Assembly: GCF_004784475.1 (NCBI RefSeq)
Contig: NZ_SRRT01000006.1
Coordinates: forward strand, 124,001 to 188,000
Direction: 5' to 3'
DNA length: 64,000 nt
DNA from: Streptomyces bauhiniae
GTDB taxonomy: Bacteria > Actinomycetota > Actinomycetes > Streptomycetales > Streptomycetaceae
Both the position numbers and the translations under genes were made by a program. Shown here piece by piece: positions 50,339-59,016 of this stretch (position 1 is the stretch's first letter; every line of letters begins with the position of its first letter). The notes below the pieces were generated by a model, which was given only the letters and a program-made list of their open reading frames with translations, ran no database searches and was not told where the DNA came from.

Positions 50339-51544
50339 TCAGGAGCCGACGACCACCAGGTCCTCGACCGGGTCGTGGCGTATGCGGGGCGCCGGTACGC
50401 CGAGCGCCTGCAACGCGGAGACACCGCTGCGGATCATGCCGGGCGGGCCGGAGAGATAGGCGTCGTAGTCCCGCCAGGGGCCGCTCGCCCGCACGGCGTC
50501 GTGCAGATGGCGGTCCTCCCGGTCGATGACCGAGCGGACGGATATCCAGGGGTGGGCCTGCCGCAGCCGGAGCAGGGTGTCGATGTCGTACAGGTCGTGG
50601 TCGTTGCGGGCGCCGTAGAACACCTCGACCGGGCGGCGGGCGCCGTGCTCGGCGACTTCCTCGACCATGGCCTTGATGGGGGCTATGCCAGTGCCACCAC
50701 CCAGGCAGAGCAGGCCGCTGTCGGTGGCGTGGTCGACGCTCATCGAGCCGACCGATGGCCCGAGGCGCACCACGTCACCGGGGCGGGCGCGGTGCACCAG
50801 GGCGTTGGAGACCCAGCCGGCCGGGACCGCCCGCACATGGAAGGTGAGCAAGCCGTCGGCGCGGGGCGCGGAGGCGAAGGAGTAGTGCCGCCAGACGCGC
50901 GGCCACCAGGGCGTCTCGACGCTCGCGTACTGCCCGGCCAGGAAGGGATACGGCTGATCGGGGCGCAGCGTGATCACGGCGACGTCGGGGGTCCGCAGGT
51001 CGTGGGTCACGACCTCGGCGTGCCACCAGGGCGGAGCGTCCCGCCCGTCCATCTCGGCGGCTTCGATCATGACCTGGGAGATGGTCGCGTAGACCCGGCC
51101 CCAGGCTGCCTCCGCCTGTGGGTTCCAGGTGTGGGGGGCGTACGTGCTCAGGGCGCCGATCAGGCACGCGCCCACGGCCGGGTAGTGCTCGGGCCGGGTG
51201 CCGTACTTGCGGTGCCCCCGGCCGAGGTTGCGGAGGTAGTCGACGAGTACCGGGGTGTTGTCGATGTGTTCCGCGGCGGTGAGCAGGGCCCGCAGCAGCC
51301 GGTCCCGCTGGGTGTCCATCGCGGGCGGGAACAGGGGGCGCAGCTCCGGGTGGCGGACGAAGAGCAGGGCGTAGAAGTAGGAGGTCACCTTGTCGGCCAG
51401 GGGCGCGATCTCCGCCATCGTGCGGCGGATGAGCAGCGCGTCCCAGGATGCCTGCGCGCGGGGAGGCCCAGCCGCGTGCCGTGGCCGTCGGCCGACGCCG
51501 TTCGCCGTGCCGTCGTCCCCCGATGGGGTGGCCGGAGCTTCCAT
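50339..51544 (-). CDS. Flavohaemoglobin-like protein (globin plus FAD/NAD reductase)
   Basis: A 401-residue flavohaemoprotein. The globin domain (about 30-165) carries Tyr56/Tyr58 near the distal side and His111 in GHRKYGTRPEHYPAVG as probable proximal haem ligand. The reductase domain has RHYSFAS (219-225) for FAD and CLGGGTGIAP for NAD(P)H. Classical family members detoxify nitric oxide by dioxygenation. The first 30 residues are extra. The ATG at 51544 has GAGGG five bases upstream; the frame is open further. The 315-base gap before it holds a parS site and no clear gene. Confidence 0.88.
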   Translation of the reverse strand: MEAPATPSGDDGTANGVGRRPRHAAGPPRAQASWDALLIRRTMAEIAPLADKVTSYFYALLFVRHPELRPLFPPAMDTQRDRLLRALLTAAEHIDNTPVLVDYLRNLGRGHRKYGTRPEHYPAVGACLIGALSTYAPHTWNPQAEAAWGRVYATISQVMIEAAEMDGRDAPPWWHAEVVTHDLRTPDVAVITLRPDQPYPFLAGQYASVETPWWPRVWRHYSFASAPRADGLLTFHVRAVPAGWVSNALVHRARPGDVVRLGPSVGSMSVDHATDSGLLCLGGGTGIAPIKAMVEEVAEHGARRPVEVFYGARNDHDLYDIDTLLRLRQAHPWISVRSVIDREDRHLHDAVRASGPWRDYDAYLSGPPGMIRSGVSALQALGVPAPRIRHDPVEDLVVVGS

Positions 51545-51738
51545 GTGTGCCCTCGCTCGCACTCCTGCGGCGGTCTGCGCTCTCCCCCTCGGAAGCGCGT
51601 GCTCCCCGCCGGGGCGGAGGACCGCAGCACTCGCTTCGCAGCGTGGCAGCGTGGGCCGGTGCCGCGTCCCATTACCCGGAAAGACGGTTCTTGACGGGCT
51701 TCGTCCGATTACGCTGTTGACCGCCACGGCAAGCCGTC

Positions 51739-51752
51739 GTTTCACGTGAAAC
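51739..51752. promoter_or_regulatory. parS site (perfect)
   Basis: GTTTCACGTGAAAC, perfect match, in the 315-base divergent gap between the flavohaemoglobin-like gene and the GNAT gene. Confidence 0.87.
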
Positions 51753-51859
51753 AGCGCGGCCGTCAGTGGTTTGCCCCGAGCGGAGAATCTGGCCGGAACC
51801 GGTAAGAGGTCTCCGAATCCGGTGGACGTGAGGGGTGTTGGTCGGACAGCCTGACCGGC

Positions 51860-52726
51860 GTGCCGATCTTTTCACTCGCCGCGCTGCCCGTCCGCCGTCT
51901 GACACCGCGCGATCTCACCGCCTGCGCCGATCTGTCCCAGGACCGGGGATGGCCCCGCGAGGAACACAAATGGAGCCTGCTGCTCACCGCCGGCCACGGC
52001 TACGGCATCGACGACCCCGACGGTGGTCTGGTCGCCGCGTGCGTCGTCACGGAGTACGGCTCCGGACAACGGGTGGAGCTGGGCGCGATCGGCATGGTCC
52101 TGGTCGCCGAGCGCCACTCTCGCAAGGGCGTGGGGCGCCGCCTGATGCGGCACGTCGTGGCGGCCATGGACGGCACACCGCTGACCCTGCACGCCACCCC
52201 GCTGGGCCGCCCGCTCTACGAGGAGCTCGGCTTCAAGACCGTGGGCCGGGCGGAGATGCTCATGGGGCGCTTCACGCCGGACGGATCAGAGCCGTCGGTG
52301 CTGACACGGGCCGCGACCGCCGAGGACCTCCCCTCGATCCTCCGTCTCGACGCGGAGGTCTTCGGCGTCGACCGCACCCCGATCCTCGTCCGGCTGCCCG
52401 CCTTCGCCGATCAGGTCCGCGTGGCGGAGGAGGGCGGCCGGATCGTCGGGTACGCCGCCGCGTGGCCCAACATGCGGACCCATGTCGTCGGCCCCCTGAT
52501 CGCCCGCGACACGGAGACGGCCAAGGCCCTCGTCGAGTCGCTCGCGGCCCACACCGAGCGCCCGCTGCGCACCGATGTGGACGTGCGCCACGAGGAGTTG
52601 TTGGTCTGGGCGAAGGAGCGGGGGCTGGCCCCGGTGATGACGAACGCGGTCATGATGCTCGGCGCGCCCGAGCTGCCGGGGGACTGGACCCGCAGGTTCG
52701 CACCGCTGACGGTGGCCGCGGGCTGA
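51860..52726 (+). CDS. Two-domain GNAT N-acetyltransferase
   Basis: A 288-residue acetyltransferase. The N-terminal GNAT domain (about 10-140) has the acetyl-CoA loop RHSRKGVGRRLMRHV and the YEELGFK end. A second domain (about 150-280) starts LTRAATAEDLPSILRLDAEVFG and resembles the C-terminal acetyltransferase-like domain of YitH-type proteins. The acceptor is unknown. The GTG start at 51860 is poorly supported by a ribosome site. A strong terminator follows. Confidence 0.88.
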   Translation: MPIFSLAALPVRRLTPRDLTACADLSQDRGWPREEHKWSLLLTAGHGYGIDDPDGGLVAACVVTEYGSGQRVELGAIGMVLVAERHSRKGVGRRLMRHVVAAMDGTPLTLHATPLGRPLYEELGFKTVGRAEMLMGRFTPDGSEPSVLTRAATAEDLPSILRLDAEVFGVDRTPILVRLPAFADQVRVAEEGGRIVGYAAAWPNMRTHVVGPLIARDTETAKALVESLAAHTERPLRTDVDVRHEELLVWAKERGLAPVMTNAVMMLGAPELPGDWTRRFAPLTVAAG

Positions 52727-52738
52727 ATACCCGCATGC

Positions 52739-52770
52739 CGAAGGCCCCCGCGAGTCGGCGGGGGCCTTCG
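52739..52770. terminator. Bidirectional terminator
   Basis: CGAAGGCCCCCGC (52739-52751) pairs perfectly with GCGGGGGCCTTCG (52758-52770), between the convergent GNAT and haem-binding-like genes. A short T-C run follows on the plus strand. Confidence 0.88.
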
Positions 52771-52789
52771 TCCTGTGCGCGTGGCGCGC

Positions 52790-53209
52790 TCAGACCAGGG
52801 CGGTCACGGCTTCGGTGGCGAAGCCGTGGTCCTGCTCCGGCGCACCGCCGCCGACGCCGATCGCACCGATCAGCCGGCCGTCGCGGTGGACGGGGACGCC
52901 ACCGGCGATGAAGAGCAGCGGGCGGTCCAGCGCGGTCGGCAGCGTGTGGAAGAGGCCGCCGGGCTGCACGGCCTCGACCAGATCGGCGGTCGGCGCGTTG
53001 AGCTGGAGCGCGGTGTACGCCTTGCGGGTGCTGGTCTCACCGGAGATCAGCACCGCCCGGTCGTCCCGGCGGAAGGCGAGCAGGTGGCCACCGGCGTCGA
53101 GGACGGTGACGCTGACGGTGACACCGGCGTCCTCGGCCGCGCGCCGGGCGGTGGCGATGAGCAGCTCGGCGTCCTCGATGGTGAGCGGGGCGAAGGTGGT
53201 GGTGCTCAT
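52790..53209 (-). CDS. GlcG/HbpS-family (haem-degrading type) protein
   Basis: A 139-residue protein of the GlcG/HbpS/DUF336 family: SVTVLDAGGHLLAFRRDD, STRKAYTALQL, GGVPVHRDGRLIGAIGVGGG, and the EQDHGFATEAV end are characteristic. Streptomyces HbpS binds haem and senses redox stress with the SenS-SenR system, but that protein is secreted. This one has no signal peptide and no senS/senR beside it, so it is a cytoplasmic family member of unknown role. AAGGAG lies nine bases upstream of ATG 53209. The MFS gene lies upstream on the same strand. Confidence 0.88.
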   Translation of the reverse strand: MSTTTFAPLTIEDAELLIATARRAAEDAGVTVSVTVLDAGGHLLAFRRDDRAVLISGETSTRKAYTALQLNAPTADLVEAVQPGGLFHTLPTALDRPLLFIAGGVPVHRDGRLIGAIGVGGGAPEQDHGFATEAVTALV

Positions 53210-53299
53210 GGTGGGGGTCTCCTTGGAGTTTCCTGAGGTGGGGCCGTCCGGGCCGGGATGCGGCACCGGTGCGGACGGGGTCTGGGGGCCGGGCCGGCC

Positions 53300-54505
53300 T
53301 CAGTGGCGGGCGGGCTCCGGCATGGCGGGCGCGTCGGAGGCGAGTGCCGCGCCGGTCTTGGTGTCGCGGCGCTCCAGGGCGGCCGACAGCACGGCGAGCA
53401 GCAGGGCGGCCGCGGCGAGGACGGCGCCGACCCAGTTGGGGGCGGTGTAGCCGAACCCGGCCGCGATGACCATGCCGCCGAGCCAGGCGGACAGGGCGTT
53501 CCCCAGGTTGAAGGCGCCGATGTTCACGGCCGAGGCGAGCGTCGGAGCGCCGTGCGCCTGGTCCAGGACGCGCTTCTGGAGCGGCGGGACGGTGGCGAAG
53601 CCGAGGGCGCCGATGAGGGCGATGGTCACGGCAGCCGCGATCTTGTTGTGCGCGGTGAGCGTGAAGAGCGCGAGGACGACGGCCAGGGCGCCCAGTGAGA
53701 CGTAGAGCATCGGCATCAGGGCGCGGTCGGCGAACTTGCCGCCGATCAGGTTGCCGCCGACCATGCCGAGGCCGAACAGCACCAGCAGCCAGGTGACCGA
53801 GCCGTCGGCGAAACCGGCGACGTGGGTCATCATCGGCGCGATGTAGGTGATGGCGGCGAAGACTCCGCCGAAGCCGAGCACGGTCATCGCCATGGCGAGC
53901 AGGACCTGGGCGTTCTTGAAGGCGGCCAGCTCATGCCGCAGACGCACGCCCTCGGGCCTCGGCACCTCGGGCACGAGCTTGGCGATGCCCGCGAGGCCGA
54001 TGACGCCCAGGAAGGCGACGATGCCGAAGGTCACCCGCCAGCCGATCTGCTGCCCGATGAGCGTGCCCAGCGGGACGCCGATCACGTTGGCGACGGTCAG
54101 CCCGGTGAACATCATGGCGATGGCGCCGGCCTTCTTCTGCGGTGCCACCAGCTCGGCCGCGACGACCGACCCGATGCCGAAGAAGGCACCGTGGGCGAGG
54201 GACGCGACCACCCGGCCGATCAGCATGACCGCGAAGACCGGGGCGACGGCGGAGAGCAAGTTCCCGGCGATGAACAGGCCCATCAGCACCATCAGCATCC
54301 GCTTGCGCGAGACCTTGGTGCCGAGCACGGTCATCAGCGGGGCGCCGATCACCACGCCGAGGGCGTAGCCGGTGACGAGCAGGCCCGCGGTGGGGATGGA
54401 GACCCCGAAGTCACCCGCGACCTGGGGCAGCAGACCCATGATCACGAACTCGGTCGTCCCGATTCCGAAGGCCCCGATCGCCAGGGCCAGAAGCGCGAGA
54501 GGCAT
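53300..54505 (-). CDS. MFS exporter, DHA1-type
   Basis: A 401-residue major facilitator with 12 predicted helices. It opens MPLALLALAIGAFGIGTTEFVIMGLLPQVAGD, the start typical of the AraJ/Cmr/YdhP sugar-or-drug efflux group. The conserved motif A-like loop reads GAPLMTVLGTKVSRKRML. Its regulator is probably the divergent MarR gene. The operator-like dyad between the two genes supports this. The substrate is unknown. Confidence 0.92.
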   Translation of the reverse strand: MPLALLALAIGAFGIGTTEFVIMGLLPQVAGDFGVSIPTAGLLVTGYALGVVIGAPLMTVLGTKVSRKRMLMVLMGLFIAGNLLSAVAPVFAVMLIGRVVASLAHGAFFGIGSVVAAELVAPQKKAGAIAMMFTGLTVANVIGVPLGTLIGQQIGWRVTFGIVAFLGVIGLAGIAKLVPEVPRPEGVRLRHELAAFKNAQVLLAMAMTVLGFGGVFAAITYIAPMMTHVAGFADGSVTWLLVLFGLGMVGGNLIGGKFADRALMPMLYVSLGALAVVLALFTLTAHNKIAAAVTIALIGALGFATVPPLQKRVLDQAHGAPTLASAVNIGAFNLGNALSAWLGGMVIAAGFGYTAPNWVGAVLAAAALLLAVLSAALERRDTKTGAALASDAPAMPEPARH

Positions 54506-54555
54506 GAGGGGGTAGACCTTCCCAAACGATTGCAGGAGCGCTTTGCGTGCTCCCA

Positions 54556-54597
54556 CAATAGTTGCAGACGCGGGTTAAATGCAATCGCTGGCTATTG
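54556..54597. promoter_or_regulatory. Nested dyad, candidate MarR operator
   Basis: CAATAG (54556-54561) and CTATTG (54592-54597) flank an inner TTGCA (54562-54566) and TGCAA (54580-54584). The dyad lies between the divergent MFS and MarR genes, 51 bases from each gene start. It is the likely operator for both. Confidence 0.55.
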
Positions 54598-54648
54598 CGA
54601 CCGTGCTCTACTCTGGAAGCTGGCCGCTCCGGGACGGAGGAACACCCC

Positions 54649-55107
54649 ATGACAGCGACGGACCCCGCGCTCACCGCCCTCGCGCAGGGCTGGTGCGCCC
54701 TGTCTCTGCTGCACGGGAGGATCGAGGCGCACATCGAGCGCGCTCTCCAGGCGCAGCACGAGCTGAGCGTGCGCGAGTACTCCCTCCTCGACGTGCTCAG
54801 CAGGCAGCACGACGGTGACGGCGGCCACCTCCAGATGAAGCAGGTCGCCGACGCGGTCGTCCTCAGCCAGAGCGCCACCACCCGGCTGGTGACCCGCCTG
54901 GAGGACCGTGGCCTGCTGGAGCGCTATCTGTGCCCCACCGACCGCCGGGGCATCTACACCAACGTCACCGAGGCCGGTCTGGAGCTGCTGGAGCAGGCGC
55001 GTCCGACCAACGACGCGGCGCTGCGCGAGGCGCTGGACGCGGCGGCACTGAATCCCGAACTCGTCCCGCTGGTCAGGGCCGTGGAGTCGCTGCACGTCCC
55101 CGCATAG
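54649..55107 (+). CDS. MarR-family transcriptional regulator
   Basis: A 152-residue winged-helix regulator. The DNA-binding part reads LQMKQVADAVVLSQSATTRLVTRLEDRGLLER, followed by the wing with PTDRRGIYTNVTEAG. It has no extra domains. It is divergent from an MFS exporter, a standard arrangement in which the regulator represses both genes until a ligand binds. ACGGAGGA lies eight bases upstream of ATG 54649. It is followed 10 bases later by a GNAT gene. Confidence 0.93.
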   Translation: MTATDPALTALAQGWCALSLLHGRIEAHIERALQAQHELSVREYSLLDVLSRQHDGDGGHLQMKQVADAVVLSQSATTRLVTRLEDRGLLERYLCPTDRRGIYTNVTEAGLELLEQARPTNDAALREALDAAALNPELVPLVRAVESLHVPA

Positions 55108-55117
55108 GCTGCGGGCC

Positions 55118-55570
55118 ATGACCGACCTCGCCATAAGGCCCGCGGCACCGGACGACATCCCGGCGATCGTGGCCATGCTCGCCGACGATCCGCTGGGTGC
55201 CCAGCGCGAGTCGCCCGACGACCTGACGCCGTACCTGGCGGCTTTCGAGCGGCTGGACACCGACCCGAACCAGCACCTCGTCGTGGCGGTCCGCGACGGC
55301 CGGGTGATCGGGACGCTCCAGCTCACGATCATTCCGGGGCTCTCCCGCAAGGGCGCGACCCGTTCCCTCATCGAGGCCGTGCGGATTCACGCGGACGAGC
55401 GCGGCAGCGGACTGGGCAGCGAGCTGATCCAGTGGGCTGTCGACACCTCCCGCCGCCTCGGCTGCCACCTGGTGCAGCTCACCTCGGACAAGACACGCAC
55501 CGACGCCCACCGCTTCTACGAGCGCCTGGGTTTCACCGCCTCGCACGAGGGCTTCAAGCTGAGCCTCTGA
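55118..55570 (+). CDS. GNAT family N-acetyltransferase
   Basis: A 150-residue acetyltransferase. The acetyl-CoA loop is RGSGLGSELIQWAVD and the C-terminal block is TDAHRFYERLGF, which is the common end of small GNATs. The acceptor could be an amine or antibiotic; unknown. It lies 10 bases after the MarR gene and is probably co-transcribed with it. A terminator hairpin with a parS site follows. Confidence 0.92.
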   Translation: MTDLAIRPAAPDDIPAIVAMLADDPLGAQRESPDDLTPYLAAFERLDTDPNQHLVVAVRDGRVIGTLQLTIIPGLSRKGATRSLIEAVRIHADERGSGLGSELIQWAVDTSRRLGCHLVQLTSDKTRTDAHRFYERLGFTASHEGFKLSL

Positions 55571-55589
55571 CAGGGGGTTGATGTCACGA

Positions 55590-55619
55590 AGGGCCCTGTT
55601 TCACGTGAAACAGAGCCCT
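55590..55619. terminator. Bidirectional hairpin containing parS
   Basis: A near-perfect dyad from 55590 to 55619 (AGGGC and GCCCT outer arms, one C-A mismatch) extends the parS palindrome. It lies between the convergent GNAT and serine hydrolase genes, so the RNA would form a terminator hairpin and the DNA a ParB site. Confidence 0.65.
55598..55611. promoter_or_regulatory. parS site (perfect)
   Basis: GTTTCACGTGAAAC, perfect match, in the 63-base gap between convergent genes. It is part of the longer inverted repeat described for this position. Confidence 0.87.
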
Positions 55620-55633
55620 CCGTCTACGGCTCG

Positions 55634-57022
55634 CTACGGCTGGGCGATCCCCCGCCAGCCCTCCGGGTCCACCCCACCGGGCACCGGTGCACCCTCCTCG
55701 TACGGCTGACGCGTGAACACGAACGACCCGAGGTCCAAGTGGCTCACCGCGCCGTCCGGCCGTCGTACGGCCTCCAGCAACTCCCCGGCGTAGTAACCCT
55801 CCAGCCCCATCCAGGTGCCGTCACCGTTCGAACGGAACCGGGTACGGCGGCCGCCCCCGGCCAGCGGCCCGAGCGTGATGCCGTCGGCCAGGACCCGCAG
55901 GACGTAGGGGTGGGTGCCCCAGTACCAGGGCCCGGCCAACTCCAGCACCGACGGATCGACTTCACGCAGCGGACGCCACGGTTCGGGGATGCGCGGTTCG
56001 GCCTCGGCGACGATGCGAATGAGGTCGGCGGCCACCGCGCCGACGGCGGGGCCGCTGGTGCAGTTGGCCAGCACCACCGCGGCCACGTCGTCCGCCACGC
56101 TGAACGTGAGGGTCGCCAGGAAACCCGGCAGCGAGCCGGAGTGCCCGGCGAGCAGCCGCCCGTCCCGGTGCTGGATCTGCAGCCCGAGACCGTAGGTGGC
56201 ACCGTCCACCACATCGGCGGACTCGGCGGGGGCGGCGGGCGTGCGCATCTCCCGTACCGACTCGGCGCTCAGCACCCGGTCGTCCCCCTGGACCAAGAAG
56301 GCGGCGAAGCGGGCGAGGTCGCCCGTCGTGGACCAGAGTTGGCCGGCCGGAGCCATCAGGCCGAGGTCCTCAAGCGGCTCGGGCAGCAGCGCGTCGGCCC
56401 AGGGATGCACCGCCCAGCCGCCCGCGTGCGGCGCCTCGGGCTGGGCGCTGGTGCGGTGGAGCCCGAGGGGCTGGAGCACCTCGTCGCGCAGCACCTGCTC
56501 CCACGGGGCGCCCCGGAGTTCCTCCACCAAGGCGCCGAGCAGGGTGTAGCCGGGGTTGGAGTAGTGGTGGCGCCGTCCGGCCGGGTGCAGCAGGGGCTTC
56601 TCGCCGAGCACGTCGCTCAGTTCGGGGCGCGTCGAGCCCGGTGTCCGCTCCCACCAGGGCGCGGGCGACTCGGCGGCCAACCCGGCGGTGTGCGCCAGCA
56701 GTTCGGCGATGGTCGCCTCACCGGCACCGGTGCCCGGCAGATGCTTCTCCAGCGGATCACCCAGGTCGAGCACGCCCTCGTCCCGCAGGCGCAGCACCAG
56801 GACGGCGGTGAAGGTCTTGGTGATGGAGCCGATCCGGTACTGCACGTCCTCGTCCGGCCCGTGCCCGTCCACCGAGGTCCGCGCCCCGTGCCACACCGCC
56901 CGTCCCCCGCGCACGACCGCGGCCACGAGCGACGGCGCCCGCCCCTCGGCCTGCGCGACGGCGATCCGGTGCGTCAACGCCCGGCGCGTCGCCGGAAGCA
57001 GCTCTTCGTCCCATGTCGTCAT
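55634..57022 (-). CDS. Beta-lactamase-family serine hydrolase
   Basis: A 462-residue class C beta-lactamase-like protein. SITKTF is the SxxK motif (catalytic Ser and Lys), YSNPGY supplies the YxN motif, and GHSGSLPG the HxG motif. There is no signal peptide, so it is probably a cytoplasmic esterase or peptidase and not a secreted beta-lactamase. The ATG at 57022 fits; the longer frame is basic and unlikely. It is divergent from nothing close and follows dnaB on the same strand with a 58-base gap. Confidence 0.9.
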   Translation of the reverse strand: MTTWDEELLPATRRALTHRIAVAQAEGRAPSLVAAVVRGGRAVWHGARTSVDGHGPDEDVQYRIGSITKTFTAVLVLRLRDEGVLDLGDPLEKHLPGTGAGEATIAELLAHTAGLAAESPAPWWERTPGSTRPELSDVLGEKPLLHPAGRRHHYSNPGYTLLGALVEELRGAPWEQVLRDEVLQPLGLHRTSAQPEAPHAGGWAVHPWADALLPEPLEDLGLMAPAGQLWSTTGDLARFAAFLVQGDDRVLSAESVREMRTPAAPAESADVVDGATYGLGLQIQHRDGRLLAGHSGSLPGFLATLTFSVADDVAAVVLANCTSGPAVGAVAADLIRIVAEAEPRIPEPWRPLREVDPSVLELAGPWYWGTHPYVLRVLADGITLGPLAGGGRRTRFRSNGDGTWMGLEGYYAGELLEAVRRPDGAVSHLDLGSFVFTRQPYEEGAPVPGGVDPEGWRGIAQP

Positions 57023-57080
57023 GTGCCCAGTCCACCCGCTGGGACGGGCCACGTCGAGCGCATTCCGCCGAGAGCGTCGG

Positions 57081-58562
57081 TCAGGTCTGGGCCATGTCCA
57101 CGAAGCGGGAGTAGTGGCCCTGGAAGGCGACGGTAATGGTGGCCGTGGGGCCGTTTCGGTGCTTGGCCACGATCAGGTCGGCCTCGCCCGCGCGGGGAGA
57201 CTCCTTCTCGTAGGCGTCCTCGCGGTGCAGCAGGATGACCATGTCGGCGTCCTGCTCGATGGAGCCCGACTCACGCAGGTCGGAGACCATGGGCTTCTTG
57301 TCGGTGCGCTGCTCGGGACCACGGTTGAGCTGGGAGAGCGCGATGACCGGGATCTCCAGCTCCTTGGCGAGCAGCTTGAGGTTACGGGACATGTCCGAGA
57401 CCTCCTGCTGCCGGCTCTCGGCCCGCTTAGAGCCGCCGGACTGCATGAGCTGGAGGTAGTCGATGACGACCAGCTTCAGGTCGTTGCGCTGTTTGAGGCG
57501 GCGGCACTTCGCGCGGATCTCCATCATCGACAGGTTCGGGGAGTCGTCGATGTAGAGCGGCGCGGCCGACACGTCCGGCATCCGGCGGGCCAGGCGCGTC
57601 CAGTCCTCGTCGGTCATCGTGCCGGAGCGCATGTGGTGCAGGGCGACGCGGGCCTCGGCGGACAGCAGACGCATGGCGATCTCGTTGCGCCCCATTTCGA
57701 GCGAGAAGACCACGCTGGGCAGGTTGTGCTTGATCGACGCGGCCCGCGCGAAGTCCAGCGCCAGCGTCGACTTGCCCATGGCGGGACGCGCCGCGATGAC
57801 GATCATCTGGCCGGGGTGCAGGCCGTTGGTGAGCGAGTCGAAGTCGGTGAACCCGGTGGGCACACCGGTCATCTCGCCGCTGCGCGAGCCGATGGCCTCG
57901 ATCTCGTCGAGGGCGCCCTCCATGATGTCGCCGAGGGGCAGGTAGTCCTCGCTGGTGCGCTGCTCGGTGACCGCGTAGATCTCGGCCTGGGCGCTGTTGA
58001 CGATCTCGTCGACATCGCCGTCGGCCGCGTATCCCATCTGCGTGATGCGGGTGCCGGCCTCCACCAGGCGGCGCAGGACGGCACGCTCGTGGACGATCTC
58101 CGCGTAGTACTCGGCGTTGGCCGCGGTCGGCACCGTCTGGACGAGGGTGTGCAGGTAGGCGGCCCCGCCCACCTTGTTGATCTCGCCGCGCTTGGTGAGT
58201 TCGGCCGCGATGGTGATGGGGTCGGCCGGCTCGCCCTTGGCGTAGATGTCGAGGATCGCCGTGTAGATCGTCTCGTGCGCCGGCTTGTAGAAGTCGTGGC
58301 CCTTGAGAATCTCGACCACGTCGGCGATGGCGTCCTTGGACAGCAGCATGCCGCCCAGCACGGACTGCTCGGCGTCCAGGTCCTGCGGCGGCACCCGCTC
58401 GAAGGCGGAACCCCCGCCTTCCCAGCCGCCGTTCTCCTGGCCGCGCTCGTGCTGCTCGTCACGGCCGCCGCGGCCGGAGTCACCACGGCGCCGGGAGGCG
58501 GGGAGACGATCGCTGGGACCGCTGTCGGCCCACGGATCGTCCAAGGGCTCGGAAATGCTCAC
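57081..58562 (-). CDS. dnaB: Replicative DNA helicase
   Basis: A 493-residue DnaB. The first 55 residues are a hydrophilic extension rich in Gly/Arg/Glu. The N-terminal collar domain (about 60-160) starts RVPPQDLDAEQSVLGGML. The RecA-like domain has Walker A ARPAMGKSTLA, Walker B VVIDYLQLM, and LSQLNRGPEQR. No intein interrupts it. It is the chromosomal replicative helicase loaded at oriC. The GTG at 58562 follows GGAGGAGG. The upstream gap contains DnaA-box-like sites. Confidence 0.97.
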   Translation of the reverse strand: MSISEPLDDPWADSGPSDRLPASRRRGDSGRGGRDEQHERGQENGGWEGGGSAFERVPPQDLDAEQSVLGGMLLSKDAIADVVEILKGHDFYKPAHETIYTAILDIYAKGEPADPITIAAELTKRGEINKVGGAAYLHTLVQTVPTAANAEYYAEIVHERAVLRRLVEAGTRITQMGYAADGDVDEIVNSAQAEIYAVTEQRTSEDYLPLGDIMEGALDEIEAIGSRSGEMTGVPTGFTDFDSLTNGLHPGQMIVIAARPAMGKSTLALDFARAASIKHNLPSVVFSLEMGRNEIAMRLLSAEARVALHHMRSGTMTDEDWTRLARRMPDVSAAPLYIDDSPNLSMMEIRAKCRRLKQRNDLKLVVIDYLQLMQSGGSKRAESRQQEVSDMSRNLKLLAKELEIPVIALSQLNRGPEQRTDKKPMVSDLRESGSIEQDADMVILLHREDAYEKESPRAGEADLIVAKHRNGPTATITVAFQGHYSRFVDMAQT

Positions 58563-58745
58563 CGAGCCACCTCCTCCCGTCCGCCGGAGCGGACCTCGCC
58601 ATGCCCTCTGTTCTACGGCACGGCACTGACAAAATGAGAGGCCCAACTCCGGTTCCGGCGCGTCGGATATGTGACGTTTCCACGGCCGGGAGAGGGAGCG
58701 GGCGCCGGACCACGGTAGGCCCCCCGGCACCGTCAGCCAATCTGG

Positions 58746-59008
58746 TTATCCACAGGCCATGTGGACGACGGTCCATATGCTGTGGAGAACTCGTCGAAAC
58801 CTGTGCACGACCCGGTGGACAGCCCTGTGAACAAGACCTCGCCCTCCTCGGCAGTACGGCACTGACCTGCATCTTTACCGTCCACCGGCTGTGCAGAAGA
58901 AAAACTTTCCCAGTCGGACCAAGATCACCTCGAACGCCGCGCGAAACCTTGCCCTCCGGAAACAAGGGTAAGGGTCACAAGCCAGTTGCATCTCTTACCT
59001 GTGGACGA
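58746..59008. promoter_or_regulatory. DnaA-box-like cluster between dnaB and MATE gene
   Basis: TTATCCACA at 58746-58754, TGTGGACGA at 58760-58768 and 59000-59008 (complement TCGTCCACA, fits YYGTCCACA), and TGTGGAGAA at 58781-58789 (one mismatch) lie in the 454-base divergent gap upstream of dnaB. The last box is nine bases from the MATE start. No gene is visible in the gap. DnaA binding is inferred. Confidence 0.55.
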
Positions 59009-59016
59009 TTAGATTG

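Noticed and set aside
52790..53209. HbpS of the SenS/SenR redox system
   Set aside because: No signal peptide and no two-component genes beside it; only family-level similarity is supported.
57081..58562. Possible intein in dnaB
   Set aside because: The protein is of normal length (493 residues) with contiguous helicase motifs; no intein blocks are present.
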